From Solea solea (taxonomy: Eukaryota > Chordata > Actinopteri > Pleuronectiformes > Soleidae), in assembly GCF_958295425.1 (NCBI RefSeq), contig NC_081138.1, forward strand, positions 20,875,886-20,939,885: a stretch of 64,000 bases of DNA, read 5' to 3'. Position 1 is the stretch's first letter; each line of letters opens with the position of its first letter. The position numbers and the translations under genes were made by a program. Below are positions 35,481 through 49,479 of the stretch, one piece after another. The notes beneath the pieces are model-generated. The model was not told the origin of the DNA. It searched no databases and saw nothing but the letters and a program-made list of their open reading frames with translations.

Positions 35481-37181
35481 TGTAATTATTATGGCAGTGG
35501 ATTTGTCAGTCTCCACCGTGTGTTAGATTTTCGAAAAAACAGATTTTTTTTTAGCTATTTCACAAGCTACCGCTAATTACTTCAAAATTGCTTTTTTTAA
35601 AACAAGATTTCAAACAGGATGGATGGTACTTACACGTGCATGCCAGGTGTTTCATGACACCAGCTTTGCAACTAGTAATACTATTTTGGCATGTGACTTT
35701 AAAACAGATTTTATGAGCTCCTCATTCACAAGTATCACATGCAGCGCTAACATCAGTGGGATGGTAAAAGAAGGTCACAGAGATGTGGTGTTTCTTTGGA
35801 CAGATTCTATTAAGTATGGTATGGATGTCTGTCAGTCAATCAAAACAGAAACAGAAAACCTAGTTTAATGACATGGTGAAGCAGCATAGAATAAGGGGAA
35901 TTGGAGCTTCGGCAGCAGAACACGCAGCAAACAGCAATGAGTGATAAACTACATCCAATAAAATGCAAAAACAAAAAGACTAACTAGACTATACAACTGA
36001 ATACTCCTGTCCTAACTCTTAGCGTATTGTATTTAAAAGGGGGTTTGAAATAGACGAGAGTATAAAACAAATATAAAACAATAAACAAATGTCGTAGCGC
36101 GTTTGTGAAGTGCTTTCCGGCAGACATAGTCAAGAGTCTGATGTGTGTCCGCTGTACATGTCGGTATGTTCTGGTGGTGCTCATCAAATTCAGTCATTCT
36201 GGATGACGTCATTAAAAGGCAAAATGGAGCGGTCCATTACCTGGAATATAAACACGGATTTCTGTGGATTTAATGAAGGTCAGAAATGACCTCTATAGGT
36301 CGTTAAATACAGAAATTTGATCATCTTAGGTGTTAATACAGGGTCCAAATTCATTGAGCTTTAGCTGATTTAAACCCAGTCATATACTGTAAAATTATAT
36401 TATTCATAAAAATGTAAATGATTATCCTTTTTGGGTACATTTTTTGAGAACTCGCTGGGATTTTGATTTTGAGTTGTAGTTGTTTCAGGCCTCAGATTCA
36501 GAGTCAGGGACAGTGGACATCTGCGTTTGAACTTTCTTATTTCCCTCAGAAGTGTTATTGTGGTGAGCCTATGATCCCTGGGTGTGTTTGTTTCTCTGAG
36601 CAGGAATTTAATAGTTGGGTTTTTCCTCTGTGTCCATTAGGCGTCCAATAGTGTTACAGTCTGTTCTATCAGAATCAGTGATACCTGTCCCACCTCCGGC
36701 TGCTCAGTGGCTGTAGTGGCAGATATTGGCCACCCACTGCCCCCTCATGCCTGCTCTTACTTCTTTGCACTGCTGGACTGATAGATCTGAGCTGCTCCCA
36801 TGTCCTTGATAACCCTTGTACACCCACCAACTCCCTACTTCTCTCTGTTTTTCTCTCTTCTTAGTTCTGTCAAAGCTCTTTTCTTCTCACTCTTTCCATC
36901 CGTCGTCTCTTTCTTTTTCCATTTCCCCATCTTTGTCTTCCCCTCCCCTCTTCTCTCTCTCCATCAGTGTCCTTGTCTATTTGTGTACTTCCCCTTAATT
37001 GAACTAGTATGTATCCCCATTCTTTTCTGTCTCCCTACCTGTTAAGAGCAAATCCCCCTTCAATTCGGGGATTTAACAGAAGGGGGAAATGAGGAGGCCA
37101 ACAGAGAAAGAGAGGGGTGGGTGGGAGTGAAGGGACTAGAGGAGAGGGAAAGAAAAAGAAAAACAGGCAGCATTTTAATTG

Positions 37182-37187
<6 letters not shown>

Positions 37188-37216
<29 letters not shown>
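37188..37216. repeat. A homopolymer, 29 bases
   Basis: An uninterrupted run of 29 A. It may be a retroposon tail or a simple expansion. No retroposon body was recognised on either side. Confidence 0.95.
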
Positions 37217-37218
<2 letters not shown>

Positions 37219-37629
37219 GGAGATGAAAAACAGAGTTAGCCTGGAGGGGTATGGTGAAATTCTAGCTGGAAGAATTGCAAGACCATATGAGAAAGGAACA
37301 CCTCGGGCAAAACAGGGAGATGAGTATTGGTTTTTTATAAAGCATTTTGCATCGATTTCCAGAGAGAAAGCGAGTAAGGCAGAAGGATGGAGACGGAGAG
37401 AGAAAGAGAGGGTGAAAGAGAGAGAAAGGATGGTAGGAGGGGAGAGGGAGGGAGAACCATCTTTGCTCTGCTCCTTCACCCAGTCAAGTCAAAGGAAAAG
37501 AAAACGGGGGGGGTGAATTTGATGTGATAGCTTCAGTGTGTCGTGCCAACACATCAGGGCCAGGAGATACCCGATACAACCGTTACACACACTTTTTTTT
37601 ACGTGGACGAGAATAACGTAAATCGTAAA

Positions 37630-37930
37630 TGCGGTGAAATGAGTCTGTGAGTGAATCCAGCCTCGCTGTTTGTTTTTTTTTACGTTCCCACTGTCTTATA
37701 ATAGAGTTTGACAATGCCAACGCTGAAGCAGTGCTCCGTGTATGTGCGCGTCAGTCGGCGTGTTTGCAAATGGGTTTTACAATTTTCTTTGTCAGACAAC
37801 TTTGTCAGCCGACCTCGGAGCTGTTACTGTGATTAAAGAGCTGATTACATCAAAAGTGATGATAATAACAGCGACGCAGAGCGTGCCAAGAGCTGTTTCT
37901 CAGAGAGACAATGGAGCTGTGCAGTGAAAA
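37630..37930. promoter_or_regulatory. Candidate conserved intronic element
   Basis: Complex sequence in intron 2 with tttgacaatgcc, gtgattaaagagctgattac (homeodomain-type cores) and gacaatggagctg (SOX-type core). No exon structure. Flagged on texture only. Confidence 0.22.
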
Positions 37931-39423
37931 CCGTTTTAGAGGTATAACATGCAACAGATTTTTATTTGTAAATCACCAGCGCAGGTTATTTGCACTGCGT
38001 AGACGTCCCAGTTTCCTCTGTTTTGAAGTGAGTAGTGAAATTAAAGCCTTTTTGCTTCTTCACTCACACTTCACAATGTTTTTACAACACGACAGTGCTG
38101 ATTATTTATAACTGGAGATAGATATTTTGCATTTGGAAACAAGCAAACAGAGGGTGGAGGTTATTAGAGCCACAAGGGAGGGACAAGCGGTAACGACCGG
38201 GGGCATCTGGAGGCACAAAGTGGTGATGAAAGTTTCAAGATAACAGCAATTTTCACTCTTTGCCTTGATGAACCCCCTGTAGCTTACTTCAGCTAAGCCC
38301 TTAATCTTTTAGTGCACTCGTGGAAGAGGTTAACCGCTGGATACTAGGAAGCGACAGCTGTATTATTACACTTTTGTGATATTTTGTGAAAGCCAAAAAA
38401 ACACCCAATATTAATTAATTTTGTAATAGAAAAACATTTATTGAAGAAATGCTTTCATTTCCAGGTATTATTCTTTTAATATGCCATGATCAATATAAAT
38501 ATGCAGACATTTTTACAGAGCAACAAGTAGACTTTACTAAAGGCATCTTTGTTTTAATTTCACCCAAATGTGCGTGAATTAACAAGAATAGTTTCTACGG
38601 ATTATTGTTAAAGATAATTTGGAGCAGTATTTGGACAGAATTATAGGGAAAAAAAATATACAGTTTTTCCACTCATTTTAAGAGATAAATGTGTCATGTG
38701 ATCATCAAACGGCCACTCTGAGACACATGTCTCATTTCAAGTTGAGATAAAATTGACTAAAAGTAAACATCAATGTCATTTCCTTCAACGAAAATAAAAG
38801 TCCTACGCTGCTCTTCATTGAGTTTCTGTCATTAATAATAATCCATATTTTAAGTGTAAAATAATCCTGCATAAGAAAATATATAATTTTCCAGCATTGT
38901 AACTGAATTTGAAATTAACAATCACAGCAGCATCACAAGGATCATAAGGTTATCCTTCACTTGACCAAGTGGAAGAAATATATAATATATATATAATAAA
39001 TATAAAATAATAATCAACATCGAACTGTGGCTGAATTAAATGAAGACAGCATGGCGCGGGAGCGTAACTGCCCGATTTCACTTAAACAGTCATAACAAAG
39101 TCCAACTGCAAGACGTTAAATGCATTTCCCCCCCGCATGTCCCCGTGCATTAGTATGTGGCACTGGACCACACTCTACCTACCCGTTTCATTTCCAGCCC
39201 TCTGACAGATGCAATAATAGAGCTGTAATGCTACATTCATGCCATTAATTTCTGTAAGTACAAGCAGCAAAGCGCGTGTGTGTTGTTGTAATCTTCCAGC
39301 AAAAGGGACACTTCAAACAAGTCTGGAATGGAGAAACTGTGCCTTAAGCCCCTTGTTTCAACTTGGGATGCTAATGCATTTCAAGCTTAGTGCTAATAAA
39401 ATTGAAAAATAAATGGAGGGTAA

Positions 39424-39702
<279 letters not shown>

Positions 39703-42049
39703 TGATGTTTTTCCCTGCATCATTAGTTTGAACAACATAGTAACATTAAAAAAAAAAAAAAGCCTGAGTATGTAAAGCCATCTGCCCAAACATGCAGCGG
39801 CATTGTGCAGAATTCCTGATTTTCCTAAAGATATAAAACACTTCAGTGTGACTATGTTTATATTCATTCATTCCCCCTAATCTCTCAGGGATCGCATGTT
39901 TCCAAAATAGACCTGACACCACAGTAGTAGCGCTGCCAGACTTTTGTTTACCACACTCATCTTCCTCCAATCCAATACATAATTTACCTATATAGTATAA
40001 GCAGTGATTTGGAAACTCTGGGAAATGTGGAAAAAATATGAGACGGACTCCCAGTTTTCAGCCGAGGTAAAATGCTAACTGGCTATCTGGAGCATGGCCG
40101 GATAATGTGTGCGCTGAAGCCGTGAGCTGTTGTTTTTCACTCTGAGTGGTTTCTGTAGAGGTGAGCACAGGTGAAATGGCCTGTACGCCCCTCAGCTCTC
40201 CCCCTGTTCTGATGACCAGCTCTCATACACTCAGACTCACCGACAGTCAGCGGCACGCAAACGAACGAACGCGTGTCCGTGCGTCTGTGAACTGAGTCTG
40301 CTCTGGCACACATTATAAACCACTGAGGCGGCACCTCCTGCTTTCACGTTTGCGTCAAAGAACTCTTAAGTGACCTGTAAGTCAATGAATGGCCCGTCAT
40401 CCACCCAATGTATTGTATATTATTGGTAAATAAACACATGGATCGATCCTAAATGTGATTTAAATGCGATTATTAATAAATCTCAAACTTAATCAGAAGA
40501 CCACTATTGAACCATGGACATGATTTGGTTAACACAGGTAGACAAAAACAAAACCTCTAAACCTTTTTTTTCAGTTCTCCTTCTACAATCCAGTCGTCTG
40601 CAAACCACAGATACGTACGTGTGTGCGTCTCACTTTTTCTGAACCAAAAGTTAGGCGACTTATCTCCATGATATGAAACCTAACCAGTAGCACCTGGTAT
40701 TAATGAGGAAAAGATCAGGTTTTTCCTCATAGCATCAACTTCGTTCCTGTGAAAACACACTGCGTTTCAGGAGAGAGTTGTACATGTTACACTGTACAAG
40801 CTACAACAAATCTTCCCAAGCCTAAGCCTATATTTCATGTCACGACCAACCTGATAAATTTGACACAAATGTTTCAGTAATGCTGACCTTTTGAAAGTAT
40901 TTGCCGAAACACAATATTCCTACGTTTTTCTGCACAGAATTCAGAAATGCAACGTCGTGCCTGGTTTGCAGAACAGTAACAAAGACGCCCTCCACTTTAC
41001 ACTCAGTAATTTGACCAGATTAATACTGAAATGCAGCTTCGAACCAAAGCGATGGCAGGATTACCAAGTTCATCTCGCCACACAAGTATCAACACAACCA
41101 TACGTGGCTTTTGTCAGAATCTTTATGTTTTGCCTACAGCTACTTCCTGTTCAAGGTCTTATGCAGGGATACTGTTTTCTTGGTGGATGCCGTGTTTCAC
41201 TCGCACTCATCTCGTGTGACCTTTCCACCAGGCTGGCACTTGTTCATCATCTCTGCAAGAGCCAAACCTCAGACAACCGAATATGACATGAAAGCTCTAC
41301 ATATTTTGGCAAATGACAGCCTGACTCACAACCGATTAGTTTCCCCCTTTCTCATGCATGCCCTTGCTGTGAAATTTCGACGGTCAGATCATGCGCCACG
41401 GCTGAAGAGCTCATTGTTTCAACTCATCACGATCCCTTGCATACGCATGTGTTGATCTGCATACCTTGCAATTTGCATGAAGCCAAAGATTAAAAAAAAA
41501 AAAAAACTAAATGCAAATAGTGAGAGGCAGAATTGAGCGTGTCCTTATCTGAACACAATCAGGCTTGCCGTCGCCTCAGGGCCGGGTCTGTTCTGCTGCT
41601 GGCAGCCATGGAGCTGTGTGCTTTGCTAAATCAATGTGAAAGTCTGAGCAGGAAAGGAAAGGAAATTTTATAGCCTACATCAGTGGAACAAAATATTCAC
41701 TATGAATATCCATCCTCATCTTATTATACATACTACAATTAATCACAAGAGTGTAAGCAATGCTCAGTTATATCGAGGGCATGGTTATAAACCATTAAGA
41801 GGCAGTGGGCTCTGCAGCACTTTGTTTCGGCGGCCGTGTTGCACTTTAAATCGACGTCTTTCCTTAGCGATCAACAGCTTAAAATAACAGCAGAAAACTA
41901 ATGTTTTTATTTATTCTCTGCGCATGGTTTACACTGAATTTTATGAGCACTGACTTTATTTAATCAGTGGCATGTTGTATGGACGACTTAATCTGGTCTC
42001 TGATTCCTTGACAGTGACAGCTTCAATCATTTTCTTCTTCTCGTCACTG

Positions 42050-42175
<126 letters not shown>

Positions 42176-43169
42176 CCCATCTTTCCCCCTGTCCTTTCCT
42201 GAGATGTTGCCTTGCCGGTGGGTGATCAGGTCGGATCATTATTTTGAAGCTCAAACGGGCTGTCTGGACACAGGATTGGGGGATGAATTGTCTCGTAGAG
42301 CTGGCAGCAGTAGCAGCCGCTCCAGCAGCCAGGATAGAGCTGTTGGCCCTGTCTCCCTCTCATCCTCACCTCAGCGCTTAGGATTACTCTGTTGTTTTCT
42401 GCACTGCTCAGGATGACTAAAGTGCCTCGCAGACAGACCCCTGTTAAAAACATATCCATCCATGGCTTCAGACCTGTGAAGGATGAGGAGCTACACTTTG
42501 ATACAGAGAGCTGCCTGAAGGAGAGTGTCTCAGTATGAGTTTTGTCAGCTGCAGCAAGACGGCCAGGAGAGAAAAAGACAGGGAGAAAACGGAGAGAAGA
42601 AGGGGGGAAAAAGAAAAAGTATCCCCCCACTTCGCATTCTGAAATTTTAAATATTAGTCCATCAGCTTAAGATGTGTTGCGTCAACACTCTGTCCAGATG
42701 GAGTTGTATTTGGGTGGCGCTTTCAGATGAAGGCCCAGTTTAGATGAAGAGTAAACCAGTGAGGGAGCCTGTTCAAGGCTAAAGATTTTGACAGATACAG
42801 CAGGGTTAATGAATATGCTCTTTGCTGCCATTGCTCTGCTTCTATACCCAGCAGTGGCCCATGCAAAAAAAAAAAGGGTGAAAGCTTTTTCTTTTCTTTT
42901 AAGATCAGGTCTCCGCTACCCGACACCCATAATCACCCGTGATGCAGACCATACGAAACATATGTCGTCTTCGCAGCACAAACACACATTGTCTCACTTT
43001 TCAAGGGCGTTAGGATCTCGCAGAGCAACAAGATGAGGTACCGCGCTCGGTAATATTCCAAATGTGGAATCAGTTATTTGCTGTGATTTCACAATGTCCA
43101 TACAATGGAACTAACTATAGCCAGGAGCGATGGAACGGTAAGAATAAACTCGGCGTGGCTGTGATGGCC

Positions 43170-43390
43170 ATTTCTATACCGTGCATAAATTAAGCTGTCA
43201 CTCTTTGTCACCGTGCAACTCTAATCACAACACAGATTTATTAATTACTAATTTAGCAGAAAGATTTGCAGCATTTAGGTGTAACCTAATTAAATTGTGT
43301 TCTAATAAGAGCTGAACATAGGGCCACAAGCCTCATTAACATAAAACTCCCTCTATGTGTGGAATACATTAAAATCCTCCTTGGCTTATG
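43170..43390. promoter_or_regulatory. Candidate conserved intronic element
   Basis: Repeat-free sequence in intron 3, including attaattactaatttagcag, gcatttaggtgtaacctaat and ccacaagcctcattaacata, with several ATTA-type homeodomain cores. It lies about 650 bases before exon 4 and is non-coding on both strands. Flagged on texture and position; conservation is untested. Confidence 0.35.
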
Positions 43391-44043
43391 ATTGTCCTCA
43401 TGTTCACTTTCCAAATATATTTTCTTTACCTTCCGTCTGCCTTCAATAGTGAACCTCCCTTGTTTTTTTTTTTTTTATATGGTAGTGGTGAATGATGGTG
43501 CCATCTGGTCTTGTGGGAAATTAGAGGCAAGTGCACAAGGGCAAATGCCCCCCAGCAAGCTCTGCCCGGGAGGGAGAGGCAGGCAATCTGCTACAGACTG
43601 TCTGCACACAGGAATGCACATCCCACTTAGCTGGAGCCCTACTGACGGCCTTTCTGGAGTCTGCTCAGTAAAACATGCTAAAGGCTAGCACAGCTCTGCC
43701 AAGAGCGACTGAGGAGCAGAGCTGCAGCATAGCTATGCTTTTGGTTTTTTTTTATTCTTAATTTAGAGCGCAAAGTTGTCCTGCTGGTCATTGGCCATCA
43801 CTGATCTTAGATTACTCTTCTTCTCTCCAGAAGGTGTAGTAGTTCCTGGAAAGAAGGGATATCTTTAGTTGCCATTAAACAGCTTGAACTTCACAAGGGC
43901 AAAGAGAGGTCATTTTTCGCACACAGTCCCTTGACCGCTGTTATCCAGTGAGGACAAAAGACGCTGTGATTTCAGATGCACATATTAGCTACAGGACATA
44001 TAAACTCACTGCTCTCATGTTCTCATCTGTCTGCCGTACACAG

Positions 44044-44349
44044 GACTTCCACTTGCTGTATGAAGAGGCGCGCTATTACCAGCTGATGCCCATGATCAAA
44101 GAGCTGGAGCGCTGGAAGCAGGAGCGAGAGCAACGAAGGATGCAACAGCCCTGCGACTGCCTGGTGGTCCGTGTCACGCCCGACCTGGGCGAGAGGATCG
44201 CCTTGAGCGGGGAGAAGGTCCTCATCGAGGAGATCTTCCCCGAGACTGGAGATGTTATGTGTAACTCAGTCAACGCTGGTTGGAACCAGGACCCGACACA
44301 TGTCATTCGCTTCCCGCTCAATGGCTACTGCAGACTCAACTCAGTCCAG
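44044..44349 (+). CDS. kctd15: kctd15 exon 4: post-BTB and C-terminal fold
   Basis: 306 bases (residues 104-205) between a gtacacag acceptor and a CAG|GTAACA donor, both in phase 0. It begins [17 protein letters not shown], then a basic and glutamine-rich linker ([13 protein letters not shown]), then [20 protein letters not shown] and [20 protein letters not shown]. These last blocks are the highly conserved C-terminal domain shared by KCTD1 and KCTD15; [15 protein letters not shown] is the KCTD15 form. Confidence 0.96.
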
Positions 44350-45162
44350 GTAACACACCACACTTTGACTACAGAATCATGTCAGCACACCATGATACAT
44401 TACACACTGCATTAAAACAAACAAGACTCTTAAAATCTACAAAATGCACCCATTCATCAAATCCATTCTGCATGTGAAACATTCTCCACAAACTCTGATA
44501 TACAAATCTAGGTGTATCTCAGCTATTATATATTATATTATAGAACTAAGGTATGATACTACTGCTGTGAGTGTCAGTGATGTATTACGAGTTGTCAGAA
44601 GCTGCAAGGGGCAGCCTTGAGAAGTGTGTGACAGATTATCCACCAGATACTCTCCTTTTTTCTAAGATAGTGGTTCCTGCTCAGTAAAGGCCATGTCTGT
44701 TGTATTCAACAGAGATTATGTTGAGATATATATATATATAAAAAAACTTAACTTAACTATTTCAGTTGCATTTATCTTAACCTCCTGAAGAAACTAAAAA
44801 TTTCTGTAATCTGAGGAAATGTGAGGTTCATCTTTGATTAAGTTCCATAATATCAGGTTTCGATACAGACAGGAGACGTAGTATATAAAGTAGCTTGACG
44901 CTGCGCCTCTAATTCAGCATCATATTTGTTCTACGTTATTGGAAGGCAAAAATGGAAGTTTGAGCTCGGTGCGTACAAAACTGACAACATGAACATCTCA
45001 CAGAACAAATCCCAGGATTCAACACAGTGCATGGCAAAGCATGTGTGCATTTAGACAATTAGTATACTGCTTACTGTATCACTGGTTAAGCGCAGAACAA
45101 GAGAGCAACTGCACAACAATGTACTTTAATAACCTAAGAAATAAAGCTGGTAAAGTACTGTA

Positions 45163-45200
45163 CTGTGCAAAAGTCTCAGGCCACAATTAGATTTGTAGTT
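45163..45200. repeat. Possible transposon end (tactgtgcaaaagtct motif)
   Basis: A second copy of the 16-base string at 7126, here continuing ctcaggccacaattagattt. The boundaries of the element are not defined. Confidence 0.4.
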
Positions 45201-45486
45201 TTAGGAGTGCTATAAAGACCATATAGAATTATGTCTCAATCTCTTTGTTCGAATACAACCAGAAAATACCAGGAATAGGTGTGTGGTATTAAAAAGAAAA
45301 AGAAAGTTATTAGAAAAGGACAACTTAGGTGTCAAATATTCAGAGTCCTACTATTTCATATCAAATTGGCTGCTGTGAAAAGCGTCTTTTACACCAGGTT
45401 TATTCAAGACATGCAACATGAACAATTCTCAATCGGAAGATTACAGAATCCGACAGAATCTTAACTGAGCTGTTGTAAATGTGTGT

Positions 45487-45534
45487 TTCCCCCCCGGGGG
45501 AGGAATAAAGTCATTCATTCATTCATTCATTCAT
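45487..45534 (+). mobile_element. Retroposon tail with (TTCA)n
   Basis: The phrase tttcccccccgggggaggaa followed by taaagt resembles the tail at 24250 and runs into five to six tcat units. Only the 3' end is recognisable. Confidence 0.5.
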
Positions 45535-48092
45535 CATGACATAATCATTTTGCATCGGCAAATGAGTAAAAAACATGTGATTTAATGCACATGATATTTA
45601 TTTATTGAGTCTAACGAAGCACTCATTACATGCACTTTTGTACCGATGAAATCATTTAATTCATAAAGAACTGAAGATAATTCATGCCTTCATGCCCACA
45701 TTGAAGACATGTATGTTGAACTTATAAATTTAGTAGCATGGGTACTCTACTAGTGTAATGTTAAGCTTTACTGTAGCTGCTGAGCATAGCTTGTGCCAAG
45801 GGAGAGGAGACCAATGTCCGACAGCCTGTGTATTTTCATTTTAGGTCACTAGACAGGGTACGGGCTTGGAAAATAACCTACATATCAACCATCTGATAGC
45901 TGCAGTCAGTTTGTGATCAGGGATGTGTCGGCGGTTTGTCCTCTTTCAGCTCGTTAGTGCTCGGCATTTTCAGGTTGACCTGTTACGTCACAGACACACA
46001 AAACAACTTTAGTTGGTGGCTAGTTGATAACATAATTATCTGACACAGCATCAATCTGATCGCGTCTAATCACACTAAAGACACGTTTAAATGTATTTGG
46101 AAAAAAGTCAGTTTTTAGCGAGATTTACCATAAAGGTTTTTTTGTTTGTTTTCTAATGCCATGTAGGGTTAGGTTAAACATACTGGCTGTCCTTATAGTA
46201 AAGCATAGTGAGAAAAAGTGAGATGTTAAAAAGTAAAAAGTCAGAAAAGTACTTTTACAGTTTTGTTACCCAGAGAGAGAGCGAGAGAGTCTGTGAGAGG
46301 GAGGACAGGGCAGCAACATCACAGCTCAGGATAACACACTTAATTGCCCTCAGCCATGAGGAGACCAACACATACAGGAGACTTGCCCCTTCTAGCACCC
46401 AGACAGAGCCTCTCCCAGGCAGGCTACTGAGCACTGACACCTCCACCTCCTGCCTGCCAGTGTGAGAAAGAGAGAGAGACACAGAGAGAGACTGAGAGAG
46501 AGAGAGAATCACCTCCAGGGAGGAGAGCCGAGGAAGCGGGACAAAGCACGTGTGGACTGCGGCCATGTTTTTCTGTGTAAAAAATGAAGAAGAGAAATGG
46601 AAAGGGTGGGAGAAAATGATATGCATAATTTACGCTTTACTCCTTTTTAAGACACAGCTCCTTTTTTAAAAAAGACTCCAATATAACACCGCTCAAGGCA
46701 ATTGAAATACACGTATTGCATTTTTTAATACCATACTTACAATTTCTCAAACAGCCTAAACCGGTTTATACTTCTTTTATAGATTTTTAAATGACTTGCA
46801 ATATAATTAATTGGCCGCATCAACTAACACAACATTTTCCCACTCTGTTTACCAGTGAGACTGGTTATGGGATGTAAGCACATCAGACTAACATGGTCTG
46901 AGAGGAGTTTTTTTATTGCTGCGGTATTTATTAGGCTGCTCCTCTGATGGCAAGGTGAGATGAAATCTTCTTGTCAGACAAACGGCTAACAGAAACAGGA
47001 GCTGCGGCTTCAAGGCTTCCTGTAGGCGAGCGTTTCTTTTGTCTCACTGTATGGCATCTCTCGGTCGACGCGGTGTTAGCTGTGGTGTCAGGATTTTTTT
47101 TTTCTTTCTTTTTTTGTCTCACACTGGCCCCTTTAAGACACACAAGAATACACGACAGACGAAAGAAAGAGAGCGCGCGCGCACACACACATATGCAAGC
47201 ACAGTCGAGGGGTCCGGCTCATTGAGTCGATGTAGATGAGGACACAAGGAACAGATGGATGTTGGGGTTTTTTTTTTTTTGGAGTAAGGAGAGATTTTTC
47301 TAAACAACTTACTCATTCTGTCCTCCCTCATTGTTGCGTGAAGGTATGAGAAGGTTAGGAAAGTAATCCCCGTCTTACCCGCCAGACAATGAACCTCTGA
47401 TCTGATTTCAGCCCTGGACCCCAACCCAGGGGAACAGACACGGCCACACCCAGCCCACAGAGAAAGGCCCGGGGGGAGGGGGGGTTGGGGGGGGACAGAA
47501 CAGAGTCAGATGGATGTGTGTCAACGTGTGTACACTGGCACAGAGAATTCAATCGAGTTATAAAATGGCTTTTTTAAACTAAGCTACTGTTGCCTCTTTG
47601 CCTGGGGCGGGAAACCGCTAGACCTTGTGATACTTTGCTCACAATGAGATGCCACGACATTGCTCATTACTTTACTGTACGCTGCAGTAAGTACAGCCAC
47701 CTGGTTTCATGAGGTTATTCCGTTTTTAAGGCTAATTAGTAGAATCCTTTATTCTAGTCTTGACATCATTCGGTGGTGGAGGAGAGTAACTTTTATGTTC
47801 CGTTTACTTTCAGTCAAGTGTCAGCTTTGAGAGACACGTACTTCAACTATTCATTTACGCATTTCAGTAGAAATAAACGACACATCCTGATGTGTCGCAT
47901 TTATTTGACAACTTAAGTCAAATTACTGCGAGTTCACTCTGTGATTTTCCCTCTAAACTTTTCACTTTGTTTCATTTGATCAAAAAGAAACAAGCTTTGA
48001 GAGAAAGTCCAAAAAACATGTGTTAAGAACATTTTATTCCTTCTCATCATGACCTGACAGATTTAAAATTGTATGTGGCACTGGACTGAGAG

Positions 48093-48504
48093 TAAAGGCC
48101 CACTGTGCAACATTTAGGATGATTTAATACCAATAAGTATGTTTGTAAGTGTATAACTGCTTCAAAATAAAAAAAATTCATTCTGCTTTCCCCGTCTTAG
48201 AATAAAGCCTTGTATGTGGATTTTATAGAGGCTTCCATCTTGTGCCACCATGTTTCTACAGCAGCCCAAATAAAAAAGCCAGAGAGAATGCATTTCAAGT
48301 TTTTAAAGCATCCAAACAAAGAGCAGCTCTGCCCACACAAACCAGATTCATAAACAACCAATGAATGAGGAAATGGTGGAAAGAATGGAAAAAGTGGAAA
48401 AAAAAGTGTTTCGTTTCTGTTTTTCCCTGATACAGTTGGAAACAGAGAGGTGAGCAGATGAGATGCATTAGATTTCACTCATTTTCTACAAAGTGGACCT
48501 TTAA
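48093..48504 (+). mobile_element. Fish MITE, near full length
   Basis: Left terminus taaaggcccactgtgcaaca, right terminus attttctacaaagtggacct followed by tta. The reverse complement of the right end (taaaggtccactttgtagaa) pairs imperfectly with the left. The interior phrase ccaccatgtttctacagcag, then cccaaat, is one I remember from a widespread fish MITE. There is no coding capacity. It lies within kctd15 intron 4. A fragment in reverse orientation is at 21355. Confidence 0.7.
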
Positions 48505-49019
48505 ATGCATGTGAACTTAAGTTAAGACGCAGTCAGTCAGTGTGGGAAAAAGACATAATAAAACTAGATCAAACTACCAACAGTAACCTTCTGCATATAG
48601 GCTGTGTCCTTGTTACTCATCAAGTCAGAGGGACTAAACCAATACTTTAATATTAATATAGTTGAACTACATTTGGCTGCTAATACAAAGGACTTTGCAA
48701 GCAGGACTAAAACTAGTAATACTTTCCCCTAAATTTAGAGTCTGAATACTTGTTCCACTTGTGTCAGTATTTCAGTGTGTTGCCCACTGTAAAATTAGCC
48801 CCTCCTTTGTCCTTCATGTTGTGCATTTAAATGTGAGACAGACGGAATAAACAACTCCACCTTGGCGAGTGATTCTCCATGAAGTCATGAATGGAATTTA
48901 AGGAATAATACGAGCCACCTGCGCTGTGATGTAAATCCAATGGAGAGAAAAGGAGAGCCGAGCAAAGGCACTTAAAGGAGGAAAAACATTTAGCCAAAGA
49001 GCCACAGAGGTGTATACAC

Positions 49020-49020
49020 A

Positions 49021-49051
<31 letters not shown>
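49020..49051. repeat. (CA)n microsatellite
   Basis: About 14 CA units after a ctca lead-in. Confidence 0.9.
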
Positions 49052-49053
<2 letters not shown>

Positions 49054-49479
49054 GAGCCGGGCCTGTTGCTCCATACATCACCATGATGAAGTGCTCAGAT
49101 CAGACCAGAGCCAATCCGTCCTTCATCAATGTGACAGCGGAGTTAGTCGTAGAGAAGGAGCCCCTGTCCCCCTCGCTGCCCAGGCGGGCAACGCAACACG
49201 TCGCAACACTCTCTTACACGTTGCCTTGTCACTCCATCAATCCTGCGCTGGATAGCAAGAGAAAGCACAGCTTATCAGAGTAGACAAGGCCACACAAACG
49301 CCTCAGTGGTGCTTCTCAGTTGCCTGAGTGGCAGAACAAGATAAACAGTGCTTAGTGTTTTTTTTTTTTGTAGGAAGATCACAACGTGGAGCGCTTAGGC
49401 ACAGAAGGCAGTGGACAAAGTGTTGACTGACAGCATTAGAGCCATTGGTCCTATTTTGTTTGTTTTAATATTTTAAATT

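Noticed and set aside
40891..41455. Overlapping frames of 114-131 codons in kctd15 intron 3
   Set aside because: No family resemblance and no splice context; three overlapping frames are open, which is typical of chance.
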